The notes beneath the pieces are model-generated. The model was not told the origin of the DNA. It saw only the letters and a program-made list of their open reading frames with translations, and searched no databases. Below, piece by piece: positions 47,001 to 57,720 of a DNA stretch of 64,000 nt. Origin of the DNA: Hybos culiciformis (lineage: Eukaryota > Arthropoda > Insecta > Diptera > Hybotidae); assembly GCA_964007475.1 (NCBI GenBank), contig OZ023273.1, positions 44,455,525 to 44,519,524 of the forward strand. The letters run 5' to 3'. The position numbers and the translations under genes are program-made. Positions within the stretch are counted from its first letter, which is position 1; each line of letters begins with the position of its first letter.

Positions 47001-49791
47001 AATTGTTGTTTACGTTAAACGTTAGGTCGTCGTATATCATCCAAAATGCAGAGCTTTTGAAATTAAACCAACTTAAAAAAAATTCTAATAAAAAAGGCAT
47101 GTACTTGTGATTAAATTGTGAAATTTGTGAATCATTAGGGTTTGGTTTCTATTCTCTATTAAATTTATCATTTTATTAAAGGATATTATATTTTAACTAG
47201 TTTTTGTATAGTCAGTAAAATTTATTATATTTAATATGACTCTATAACTATATACAATACGTTTATATACAGAGTATAAACATAGTTCCATTATTTCTAT
47301 AGAGTTAATGTATTAAAAACATGCCCAAATATATATATTATGCCATAAAAAGAGATACATTGTATATTTTATACATAAAGTGACCAGACGACGACAGGAA
47401 CTAAAGTTTTAGTATGATGTTAACTGAAATATTTTTTAACAATATATTGTGTATTTAATTATAAACTAATTTAAGTCATTGAAGTCGAAATTTAGTTCTT
47501 TTACTGAAAGAAACAATGGTCATGTTATACGCAATATACATTATATACATACATAGAACAAAATTTATATATTGAGTTTTTATATAAAAGAGTTCACGAA
47601 CAAATTTTTTTTGTGTTTAATATATTAAAAAAGAACATAAACTAGTTATGTATAATTGTTTATATCGCAAGACTATTTATATATTTATTATCGCTAAAAG
47701 GACGAAATTTTTATTGAACATATTATTTTCTACTACGTTTTGGTCACATTTTTGTTTAATTTTTCTCTATACACTCAGTTACCCAATTTTTTGAATTTAT
47801 GAATGAAAAAGAAAACTAAAAGTATATTTTATTAAAAGTCCGAAAAATCAAAATAAAATGATATAATCTCTCTATATAATATGGTCCGCTTTATTATACT
47901 TAATAAAGTAATTGTTTTAATATCCTGTAAATCGACTTTTAACAGAATCTACTTTTAGCAGAGATTCATGTATGGGTGTACGAAAGTTTTAATAATTTAT
48001 TAAAAAAAAAATTAATTTTATTTAAGGTATTTTCTTATTCTTAAGATGGAAAAAATTTAGTATACCTAAGTTTAAGAACATATGGCATATAGTGTACTTA
48101 TATATAATATTCAAGTAGTTGGTGTTGTTCATTCTTAACAATACCGGAAAAATTAAAAATCATTAAAAAATAATTTTGATTTTTTACACCTACAAATTGG
48201 AATTAAAAGCAAATTTTATGTATAATCAAAAATATTTTAATTTTTTGCAAAGGCCTTCATCATATACATATAAGAATAAAATCGCTTGCTAAACATTAAG
48301 CCTACATATAAAAATTCATTTATTTATTTTTTTTATTATATTAAAATATAAATATATAAACAAACATTTTATTTTACTTTAATTAGTTTTATAAATTTTA
48401 CCCCAAAAAAGGTGTCATATGAATTCAAAATCAAATAAAAATCTAAATTTTTATTATAGTTTTCAAAATAAGAAATGTTTGTATTAAGAAATTAAAATAT
48501 AATAATAATAATAACAACTTTTTTGTGTTTTAATAGAAAAGATATTTTTTTTTATCGTTAGTTTAAAATTTTGTTACGTTTGTGAATAATAATTTGTTAA
48601 CATTAGCAAAAATTTAGTAAAGGATTTTCAAAAAAGTATTTTGGAACTATCTTTGTAAATATACCAAAATAACAGATTTGTTATGGTCTCATTTTCTTTT
48701 TATATTATATCCCTTCATTTTGTTTATTCTTCAAGAATTATTCTTAATTTATATTTGGTCATTTAAATTTATTGAAAATGTAATCATGTAAATTGAAATT
48801 AATTGACTTAAATGCAATAGACTAATCAATTATTTAGAAACTTGCGTAATATGAATATGGAACTTGAGTTTGTAAAATTTTATAATTAATTACATCTTTT
48901 ATTATCGCTTTTTAAGCATTTTAAGTCATTATTAATAAATATTTGATTTTATACTTAGTTCTCAGATTTTAAATTTACATGAAGAAAATATTTACTAGAT
49001 GTTTATTAAAACAAATTTTAATTAATATTATTTGAATATTTATTATTAAAAGAAGAAATTGTTGAAAATTTCATTGCGCGACTGTTTATATACATGTCGG
49101 CTATACACTCGAAGCTGTTTCAATAAAGATCGTTGCATATATATAAGACTAGCCATTTCTTTTTTGCATTAACAAACTAACGAAAAGATAAATATTTGGA
49201 AAAATTTTTTATGATTAATTGAGATAAATCTAAATACATTTAATTTACTTTTAAATAAGAAATTTTACTTACTCCCACACCTTTTTAATATTTTTACTTG
49301 TATAATGTAAAATAATGTACTAGTACATACAAATGTATCTACTTTTATACGCTATGTATATCTACAGCTTATTTTTTTTTTTTATATCAGAAATGTGTAT
49401 GAATCTTAAATATGATAAATAAGATAATAAAATATGATACAAAAAATTAATTGAGGAATTTTGGAGCGATATATCTGCCTTCATAAATGAGAATGAGAAT
49501 ATAATATTAAAATTATAAAAAAAAAACTACATAACTCATATAAATTAATTTTTGCTTTAATTTAGTACGGCATCTGTGAAAATTAAATAGTGAAATATAA
49601 AAATTTAGGCCAATAAAATTTAAATATTTATGAATGAAATTTTTACAAGCCATATTTTCAAGTTTAATAATTTCTTTTTACAATGAAGGAAAATATCAAT
49701 TTCATGAAAAAAATGATGAAAAAAAGCTTTAATTATAAACCCCATATAATGTATGTATATAGAAATATTTTTCAATTTAAAACAATATATG
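44019..49791. other. AT-rich DNA upstream of the coiled-coil gene
   Basis: The part next to 44018 should hold the 5' UTR and promoter of the coiled-coil gene; no clear core promoter was found. A near-identical 19-20-bp sequence, GAAAAAACACAGTTGAAAT, occurs twice (from 44427 and 44501). Otherwise AT-rich, with no ORF, RNA gene or transposon ends. Confidence 0.5.
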
Positions 49792-49799
49792 CATATGTA

Positions 49800-50696
49800 C
49801 ATGGGCGCCGCCAGGATTTTTTATAAGGTGGTGCATGTGAAAATTATTATTTTAATTTTACCAAGTCTTTGACATATTGCGGGTTCATCACTAAGTTACA
49901 ATTTCCAACAACCTTAACTTAAATTACATTTTGATTTTAGGAAAAATCAGTTGCAAAACAATTTTTTGAATTCATGACAAAATTCATCTCAGTATGCTGA
50001 TGCGATGCTCAGAACTTTTTTAAGATTATTTCTCACCAGGGCTGCTAGATGGAATAAATGAAATTTCCTCAAATTTTTAAGAAATTTCCGCAAAACAGAC
50101 ACTTTTTTAAAAAAAATCCACAAAATTATTTTTTTTATATTTTTGTGTACTAAAATTTTTTTTGCCCTAAATTAGAAAAAAAAATTTGTTTAACGGTTTT
50201 ACTCACTGCAGTTTTACCCCAAAAACAACTTATTTTTGCAAGATTTCCTCAAATTTTTAATGTGTTTAGATTTTATACGGTACTTATATGTTGTAAATCA
50301 AAAAGTTTACTTTCAACAATGGATTTTGAGTTCAACGTACGTAGAAGAATATCGTAATGATATCAATTTCTTAAAATCATTAGGGTAAAAAAAAATTACG
50401 AGTCTGAAATTTTAAATATTGTTGACTGCCAACGTTAGCACAATATTTCTTAATTTCTTCAAATTTTCCTCAGAAAAAAATATTTTCCTAAAATTTTTCT
50501 GCACGTTTTTTTTACTTTCTTTTTCTCCCGGAATTAAAAATTTCCTCAGTTTGGGGAAAAAATTCCCCAATCTTGTTTTAATTTAATTTTGAATCCTTTT
50601 GTCAAAATTAACAATTTTATCAAAATTTTAATAACATTTTTATCAAAGAAAGGTGGTGCAGTTGCACCACCTTGCACCATACTGCCGGCGCCCATG
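49800..50696. mobile_element. hAT-like nonautonomous element, 897 bp
   Basis: The left end CATGGGCGCCGCCAG and right end CTGCCGGCGCCCATG are inverted repeats matching at 14 of 15 positions. The element is flanked by the 8-bp direct repeat CATATGTA (49792-49799 and 50697-50704). An 8-bp duplication and CA...TG termini fit the hAT superfamily. Subterminal GGTGGTGCA occurs at 49827-49835 and, as a perfect hairpin GGTGGTGCA-GT-TGCACCACC, at 50652-50671. The interior repeats AAATTTCCTCAAATTTTT-like blocks and has no transposase. A 69-codon ORF crossing the right end is not coding. Confidence 0.82.
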
Positions 50697-50704
50697 CATA
50701 TGTA

Positions 50705-51480
50705 ATTTATTATTTGGAATGAATTTATTTTGAAGACTAACAAAATTTTTGGCAAAAATTAAAATATTTCAAAGAAACAATAATAAAATATAACAAATCT
50801 TGTACTATTAGCTCACATGACTTTATCTTAACTTTAACTAAATTGTATAGTAAAGAATCTTTTAATCCATACCTGAATCAGAGAAATAAGCTCTAATTAA
50901 CTAATAATTTATATAAAGGGAATGAATCCCCACCCAAATAATTGTATGCTAAATATTTTTGCATAAGACAATCTTAAAGTTTTTATGTTTACAAAATTTG
51001 TTTTTGGGGAAATAAACTAATTAAAAAATTATATATATTTATATATATATATATATATTGTGTATGGATATGTATATCCACATAACATCTATCTACATAT
51101 ACATATCTTTTCTTTATGTAATGTTATGTTATGTCTCTAAACGAAAATTAAAAACCGAAATCATGCTTTTGACAAAATTGTTTATTTTTTATGATTTTTT
51201 TTTCCACAATCATAAATATTTGATCTTTTAATTATTTTTTTTATGTTAGAAGAAGATCTGTTATATTTTTGTTTTTTTATCGAATTCTAAATGTTTTTAT
51301 GGAATAATGTTAAAATTTTTCCTAAGTTGTCTAGACAAAATAATGCTTAGAATCATACAAAAAAAAAAAAAAATTATAATATGTGGGAATTTGACAACTA
51401 TCTTCATATTTTTAATAGATTTGTTTAAAAAATAATAATATGTTTTTGTAATTCCGTCAGGAACGTAACATAATACTTTC
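50705..51480. other. AT-rich DNA, no gene seen
   Basis: Includes an interrupted (AT)n run at 51029-51058 and nothing else recognisable. Confidence 0.55.
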
Positions 51481-51801
51481 TTAAAATAGTTCTTTTACTC
51501 AAAGATATACAATAATAGATGTTTCGAAATACCATAATACTTCCGAAATGCGCAAACCTTCTGTTGTTCCGAAATTTGGTATGCTATTGAATTTTGAACT
51601 TATTAACAAGATACGATAGCGAAAATGTCATGTTCAGCCAATGAAATCACGAAGGTTCAGCTAGCATTTTTTTGAATTAGTTGTACAAATAATTTTCTGC
51701 AAAAATACACAAAGCAAGGTGTTCATTGTCTAACTAACATATCAAAAAATAACTTCATTTGAGATTATATTAGCTCTACATTCCGCATTGAGAACTATTA
51801 A
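51481..51801. mobile_element. possible diverged relative of the TTAA MITE, ~320 bp
   Basis: TTAA occurs at both ends, just outside short inverted ends (AATAGTTCT / AGAACTATT). Near the right end, 51734-51757 matches 28009-28032 of the first TTAA MITE at 23 of 24 positions. The right termini share the pattern TGAGRRCTMTTAA. The boundaries are uncertain because the left end is offset by two bases. Confidence 0.4.
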
Positions 51802-53445
51802 TGCAACGAACATTATAATAGCTTTGAATATCAATTCATTTTAATCAGAATCCCAAAGTTTGCGTATGACTATGCTTCAAAAATGGTATTTAATTCTCCG
51901 CCAAATATGATGATTGGATAATCGGCAAAAAAAAATTATTTACTATTTTACCCAGATCAAATTTTTTTTACGTTTTTTTAAATTTTCCTAACATTAAATA
52001 AATCTACCGCAATCGTTAATATGTTAAACATTTATTTTTTCTTTTTTAAAAGTTCAAATCCAAATATTATCAATTCCAATTATAGATTTTGCAATAATAA
52101 ATAAATATATATGAAAATCATTCAAAATTAATATTTATTTGAATAAGACACATTTAAATATGAGTAAATTGAAAATATATCGTGGGTGAAAATTTTTGGC
52201 ATATATGCCATCATTGATAAATATAGGCAAAATAAAGTTTATTTATATAAACAGGTTTAATTGTACATATAAGAACTTATAGAAAAAAAATTACCAATGA
52301 TTAATGCATCAACTGATGTGAAAAATTAATGAAAATTTCATTTTTAAACAGTTAAGATTGCAGTAGAATAATTGACTTTTATTCCTGAACTTAAACTTTA
52401 TACTTCTGTATTTATTTTGTGGTAGTAAATAAAATCACCCAGTTTTGTTTTGTGAAGAAGGGAGCGGTTTCAAAACATATATAACACCACAATGTTTGGA
52501 GATGACGCCCTCCAAGTTAATATAAAAATAATAGATACTTTCGATATATCATACATAGTTAACCTAATTTTTAGCGTACATATTTTTTAGAAATGAAAAA
52601 TCACATAGAGTAATTTGCCTTTACAAAATTAAATAAAACATATTAAAAAGTTTTAAACATTTATTTAAATTTTTCATAATTTTTCGCTTATGAAAATTTT
52701 TGAATCGATAAATATACCGAATCTATATCGATATAAGATACATATCGTAACACATACGAAATAATTCTAATTTTCGAAATGGTTTTCAATTAAATTTAAT
52801 TTATTGACGGCAATGAAAATTCTCTATTACATTGTTTTCTCTTGACCTTTAATTATTCCATAGAATAATGAACTTTTAATTTTAAAGTTTGCCAAAAAAT
52901 TAATATATTATATATAATATAATTATATGCATATATTTATTTTTATTTAAAAATGAAAATTTGCTAAAATTTTCAATATAATAAATGCGGCACAGTTGGA
53001 AATTTGCCATTATTTTTTCCATTTATTAAAAATAATACAACAATATCATACAATCATATCTACGATATTGGTATAAAAAGATACATATTTTTGTATACAT
53101 ACATTAATTATGTATTTTCATTTATTTTCCCTCAGCGCCTTAAAGTATACACAAAGAAGTGAACAAATGAAGTAGTAATTACATTACATATCCTTTGTTT
53201 TAAATTTTATTATATTAATGAAAAAATTGTCGAAGCAATGCCAAATTGGTTCCTTTTCTCCTTAATAAGGGATATTGAAATAAACACAATCCGAAGTTTC
53301 ATCGTAAAACAATATCGGTTTCGTTTTAAAATACCATGATAAGTTCTATAAATTTCATGGTTATTTCTATGCCTTTCTATATAGCAGTTGGTAATTAGAT
53401 GATGGAAAAAAATCTATTTCAAGAACCAAATTTTACGAAAATCTA
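51802..53445. other. AT-rich DNA, no gene seen
   Basis: No ORF, RNA gene or repeat of note. A somewhat GC-richer patch (52450-52515, GGGAGCGGTTTC and GATGACGCCCTCC) has no open frame I trust. Confidence 0.55.
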
Positions 53446-53695
53446 TATATCGCGATTTCCACAAAAAAAGTAAGCCGTTTGTAACCCGTACGTTATTTAT
53501 ATTTTGTTAGGAAAACTTTTTTATTTTTACTGGATTCGGAACAAACTTAAACTATGGTTGGGCTTAATTTTCCTCTACTTTGCAGAAACACTAACATTTT
53601 TGAAATCTGGTAAAAAATAAAAAAGTTTTCTTATCAAAATATGGATTACGTACGGTGTACAAAAAAAGTACTTTTTTTATGGAAATCGCGATATA
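53446..53695. mobile_element. foldback MITE, ~250 bp with ~100-bp arms
   Basis: The ends TATATCGCGATTTCC / GGAAATCGCGATATA are exact inverted repeats. Similarity continues inward through AAAAAAAGTA, CCGTACGT and a GAAAACTTTTTTATTTTT block (left about 53510-53540, right about 53600-53630), so almost the whole unit folds on itself. The flanks are TA-rich, so a TA target duplication is possible but not provable. Confidence 0.75.
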
Positions 53696-55793
53696 CATAC
53701 ATATATCAAGAATAGTAAGAAAACATATTTTTAAAGAAATTAAGGAATTCTTTATTCTATTTGTTTCTTGAATTATTGCAGTTAAGTAATTATTAAAGTC
53801 ATTTATATATATGGAAATTTTAATTTAATTATAATTCTATTTTCTAAAGAGACTAATTAATAACAAAAAAAAAAAAAAAATAAAATAAATATTTTATATT
53901 TCTGTAACAAAATAAATAAACTGACGACGTACTATATTAATGATGTGTGCGATAAACACAAAGCCCATTAATTTTCACTTATACTCAAAAATATAAATAA
54001 AATATTCTGTCATGTACTTAAAATAAGTTTGAGAATAAAAATACTGACCAAATAGTATTATAAGTCCTTGTACTTTTTAAATTATGTTGAGCGAAAAATG
54101 AAATAATATATTTGCAGACATAGTGGAAATAAAAATTATTTAAAAAAAATAATATCGTGAGATCATTGTTTTTTTTTTTTATTAAATTAGACCTCAGACA
54201 TATAAAAAATAGTATAATAGGAAATGAACATTATATGTAATTCAAATTTCATACATATGGATGTAATTGTATTTTTTTAATAGAATTTTTAATAGCCTGT
54301 AAAACTAAAATAAGTACTTTTTGGGGTGCGAAATACCATAAATCAAATAAAAAACTTTTAAATTGGAAAAGTTTTACAAAATACAATAAAAATGTTAAGT
54401 AATGGATGTAAAATTTTTGATTTATCATCCTAATACGAACTATATCTGAATCGTTATCAACGAGGTTAAGGAATGTGACAATAATGATCAAATCTTCAAA
54501 TAAGATATACGGCGATTGTTCAGAAGCTTGCAAGAGGGTCTACGCAACTGAAATTCAATGAGACAGAACATTCTTGGAAACAGTACAGTTTTTATCTCTA
54601 TAGTTAAAATTTCAATTATGATAAATATTAAAACATTTCTACTGAAATGCAATTATAAATAATTCTTGTATTCAAATGCAAAAATGAAATTACAAATAAT
54701 TCTTGTTTTCTTGTACAGAATTGATTTTTCTTTCTTTTGGTTAAAAAATAAATAAAATTTGCAGTTGGTCAAATTTTCGGTGGCATATGTATTTCCATGT
54801 ACATTTTGTTCAGTGTAGTCAGAAGTAAAGGCACTGTCTATATTTAGACAAGAATGATAAATATTATTTTCCAAATAAAATTATTAGAAAATTTGCATTA
54901 TTCTCGAAAAAGATAAAAATTTTTTTGCTAGTCAAATATTACACACAAGTATATTGCAAATACTTAGAATTTATTACATACCTAAACTTATTAAATCCTT
55001 GAACTTATTATTTTTAAATCCCTTTTAATTTATATTTGTTTCCCTCTCTTATTTTCATGTAATGTATTTACATAAAAATTATTTATATTCTATTTGCGTG
55101 TTTTATCTAATAATGTTAATTTTATGTGATTTTACTAAAAATTTAGAAAATTTATTTTTATATATATATATATTTTTTTTTCGTGATTTATACTTTTAAA
55201 AAGTTTATTATATATTTCTAGTTTTATTATATAGCGAAAAAAGTCTACACACACATTATTTCTTTGTATTTTCTTTTATTTTTATTTTTGCGAATTATTA
55301 TTTTTTTCTAGAAAGAAATTTATATATTTTAATTTTAATTAAATTAAATGTATAAACAAAAAAAAAAGAAAATTATTTGCTAAACTGTGATGAAGAATGG
55401 GAAAATTCAAGCAAATTGTACAAAAAAAAAATTTAACGAAGAAGCCACAATTGACGTTCCTCACGCACGCTCTTGTTGCAAATAAACATGAACTGAAAGT
55501 TTCGAACTTTAATTAAAATGCTATCTTTGAATTTAAGTAAGATGAAATTGTTGAGCCACCCGGACGGCTAATTTCGGGCTTTTACTTTTATACAGTACAA
55601 TATTTAAAAAAGACGTAGATAATAAATAAGTTAAGATACCGGCTGCAATGGTTGAGAAAATTAACTTTAATTATAATGTGAACAAAATTCTTAAGCTATA
55701 GTTGTAGCTATTTCTTTTGAAGGAGAAAATAAATTTTAATTTTGATTCATGTTGTAAACAAAAATGGTTTAAGAATTTTAAAAATTTATCTAA
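53696..55793. other. AT-rich DNA, no gene seen
   Basis: A 94-codon minus-strand ORF (54249-54533) opens only with TTG directly after a stop and shows no domain, so it is not called. GC-richer patches at 55439-55500 and 55545-55585 (GAGCCACCCGGACGG) lack a convincing exon. There is a TA run near 55160. Confidence 0.5.
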
Positions 55794-55800
55794 TTGAAAC

Positions 55801-56012
55801 CATAGATTAAGAATATACATAGATTGTTAGCTTCATACAACATTATTTTTGGTATTTTTATGTGAATGTGTTAGTAAAACAAAATAAAATACGTGATAAT
55901 TATCAATATATGAAAAGAATTTTATTTAGTTTTACACCTTCACATAAAAATACCAAAAAAGACTGAAAAATGTTGTATGAAGCTATAAATCTTTCTGTAT
56001 TCTTAATCTATG
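55801..56012. mobile_element. MITE family copy 1, 212 bp
   Basis: The ends CATAGATTAAGAAT / ATTCTTAATCTATG are inverted repeats. The arms extend ~80 bp imperfectly, through AGCTTCATACAACAT and TTGGTATTTTTATGTGAA blocks. The 7-bp direct repeat TTGAAAC flanks both sides (55794-55800 and 56013-56019) and is the likely target duplication. Noncoding. Confidence 0.8.
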
Positions 56013-56304
56013 TTGAAACGGAATTCAATCAAAATTTATTTTATAATTTCTAGGAAAATTTAATTTACTCATTCATGAAAATTGTAAAATAAATATTAAT
56101 TTCTATTTATAAAAAAATATTAATTTTTTGCAATGATTAGTAATATTTAGGATTAACAAAGAGCAGTATTTTTCATTTGTAAAAAAAAAATTTTCCGATT
56201 GATTTTTAATTTCCTTGTACTTTCTTCGTCAACTGCTTTGGATGACTAACTTTTTAAAATGGCTCATATTTTTAAAATGACGTTTTTCCAACTCAGTTAT
56301 ATAT

Positions 56305-56434
56305 CATTGATTAATAAGAATGATTTGTTTTTTGTATTTTTATTTTAAGGTGTTAGTATATTGTTTTACTAACACCTTCAAATAAAAACCATGTTGTACG
56401 AAACTGATAATCTTTTTAGTATTCTTAATCAATG
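56305..56434. mobile_element. MITE family copy 2, 130 bp
   Basis: The ends CATTGATTAATAAGAAT / ATTCTTAATCAATG resemble copy 1, and the right half repeats its CACCTTCA-ATAAAA-CC-ATGTTGTA order. The centre is a perfect 12-bp hairpin AAGGTGTTAGTA (56347-56358) / TACTAACACCTT (56367-56378). No target duplication is visible, suggesting an older or deleted copy. Confidence 0.65.
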
Positions 56435-56970
56435 CTTCTATCTTTCTTGTTGTATCAAAAGAAAGCAGAATTTGCTTAAAAATATTCAATTATTTATTCT
56501 GAAGTGATATAGTAGTTATACAACTTTTAAATAGTAGTTTTATAAATACTAATTGTTTTATTTGAATTTTCCCAAATTTCAAATAGTTTGTTAAAAACTG
56601 AATTAATTACTTTGGTTGTCGATTTTTAAATTTTATAAACTCTCACAGGTACAAAAGTTACAAAATTTACAATAAATACAAAAAAATTTTAATTAAAAAA
56701 AATTTCACTAATTCGCTGATTTTTTTATACTATGTCAGCAAAGCACTCTGTCTATTATTTATATTTTTAGGACCGTTTCGATAAATTTGTTTTTATTTTA
56801 GTATTTTTATTTAATCCTGTCACTTTCGCATCAACAGTGATTGCGTTTTATATTTACTTTCTTTTTAATTTTTATAGTTAATTTCTTATAAAATGTCGTT
56901 AAGGTTCGTTATATGTTTCGTTAAAAAAAAGTTACATTTTTTTGTTTTTATAATTAAATTAATAAAAAAA

Positions 56971-57050
56971 ATTTTTTTTTTTTTCAGTGCAATAATATAT
57001 AATTATGTATATTTTTTTTTTTTTCAGTGCAATAATATATAATTATGTAT
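56971..57050. repeat. perfect 40-bp tandem duplication
   Basis: 56971-57010 and 57011-57050 are identical. Each begins with a 13-T tract followed by CAGTGCAATAATATATAA, so a 3' splice-acceptor-like sequence is duplicated. No exon follows in any frame. Confidence 0.9.
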
Positions 57051-57569
57051 ATGTGTGTGGATGCAATAAATAAAATTAGTAGTAGTAAATAGTTAATTAA
57101 AATTTTTCAATTGAAATAATTTAATTATTAAAAATTTTTTTTTTTTGAAATGTAAAATAATCAATTAAAACCAAGTGTTTTAATTATAAAATAAAGAAAA
57201 TTATTCAAAAAAAAAATTATTTATTATTTTCTTATAATGAGATCTTTCGTTTAGGTCGGATAATGATTGACTGAAAAGACTGCAAAGCTTTTCATATATA
57301 TATTTTCGCATATATGAAAAAAAAAAAAAAAAAAACAAATTTTGAGCTTTTTTTAGTTTGCGTGTTATGTAGAAATAAAATTTTCCTATACTTCTATGAA
57401 TGATTTTTTTTTATGGTTTTTCAGTTTTTTTTTTTAGGTAGTATCAGTTTGATGAAAAAAAATTTTCTTTAATTTTTTTCTAATATTTTTTTTGACAAAA
57501 CAAATTCATATATACTATATATACCGTATATCTATTTGTATATTAATAAAATATTTTTATGTCAACAAA

Positions 57570-57720
57570 TCCGGAAAACGCGACACCGCAGACTTGTAGA
57601 GATAATGAAATTATTCTTTTTATATGCAAATTCCAAAATTTGCGCCATTATTGTTCTAATTAACGAGCCGGTGGGTTCGAAAACAGCAAACATTGCAAAT
57701 TAATTAATTAGTCAATAATG
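57570..57720. other. possible conserved noncoding element or enhancer
   Basis: An island of balanced composition in AT-rich DNA. It contains an octamer-type ATGCAAAT (57625-57632) inside the dyad GCAAATT-CCAA-AATTTGC (57626-57643). Homeodomain-type TAATTAAC and AATTAATTAATTAG motifs lie nearby, as well as CGAGCCGGTGGGTTCG. A 43-codon minus-strand frame exists but has no splice or family support. Function is inferred only from motif density. Confidence 0.25.

Noticed and set aside
54249..54533. 94-codon minus-strand ORF
   Set aside because: No ATG at its start, preceded by a stop, no recognisable domain; hydrophobic Leu/Ile/Phe-rich content is typical of AT-rich noncoding DNA.
55420..55500. 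Possible small terminal exon on either strand (GC-richer patch)
   Set aside because: A CTTTCAG-like acceptor and an 18-codon frame exist on the minus strand, but nothing joins to it.
57660..57690. Possible tRNA B-box (GGGTTCGAAAAC)
   Set aside because: Lacks the conserved B-box 3' half, and no cloverleaf or A-box could be placed around it.
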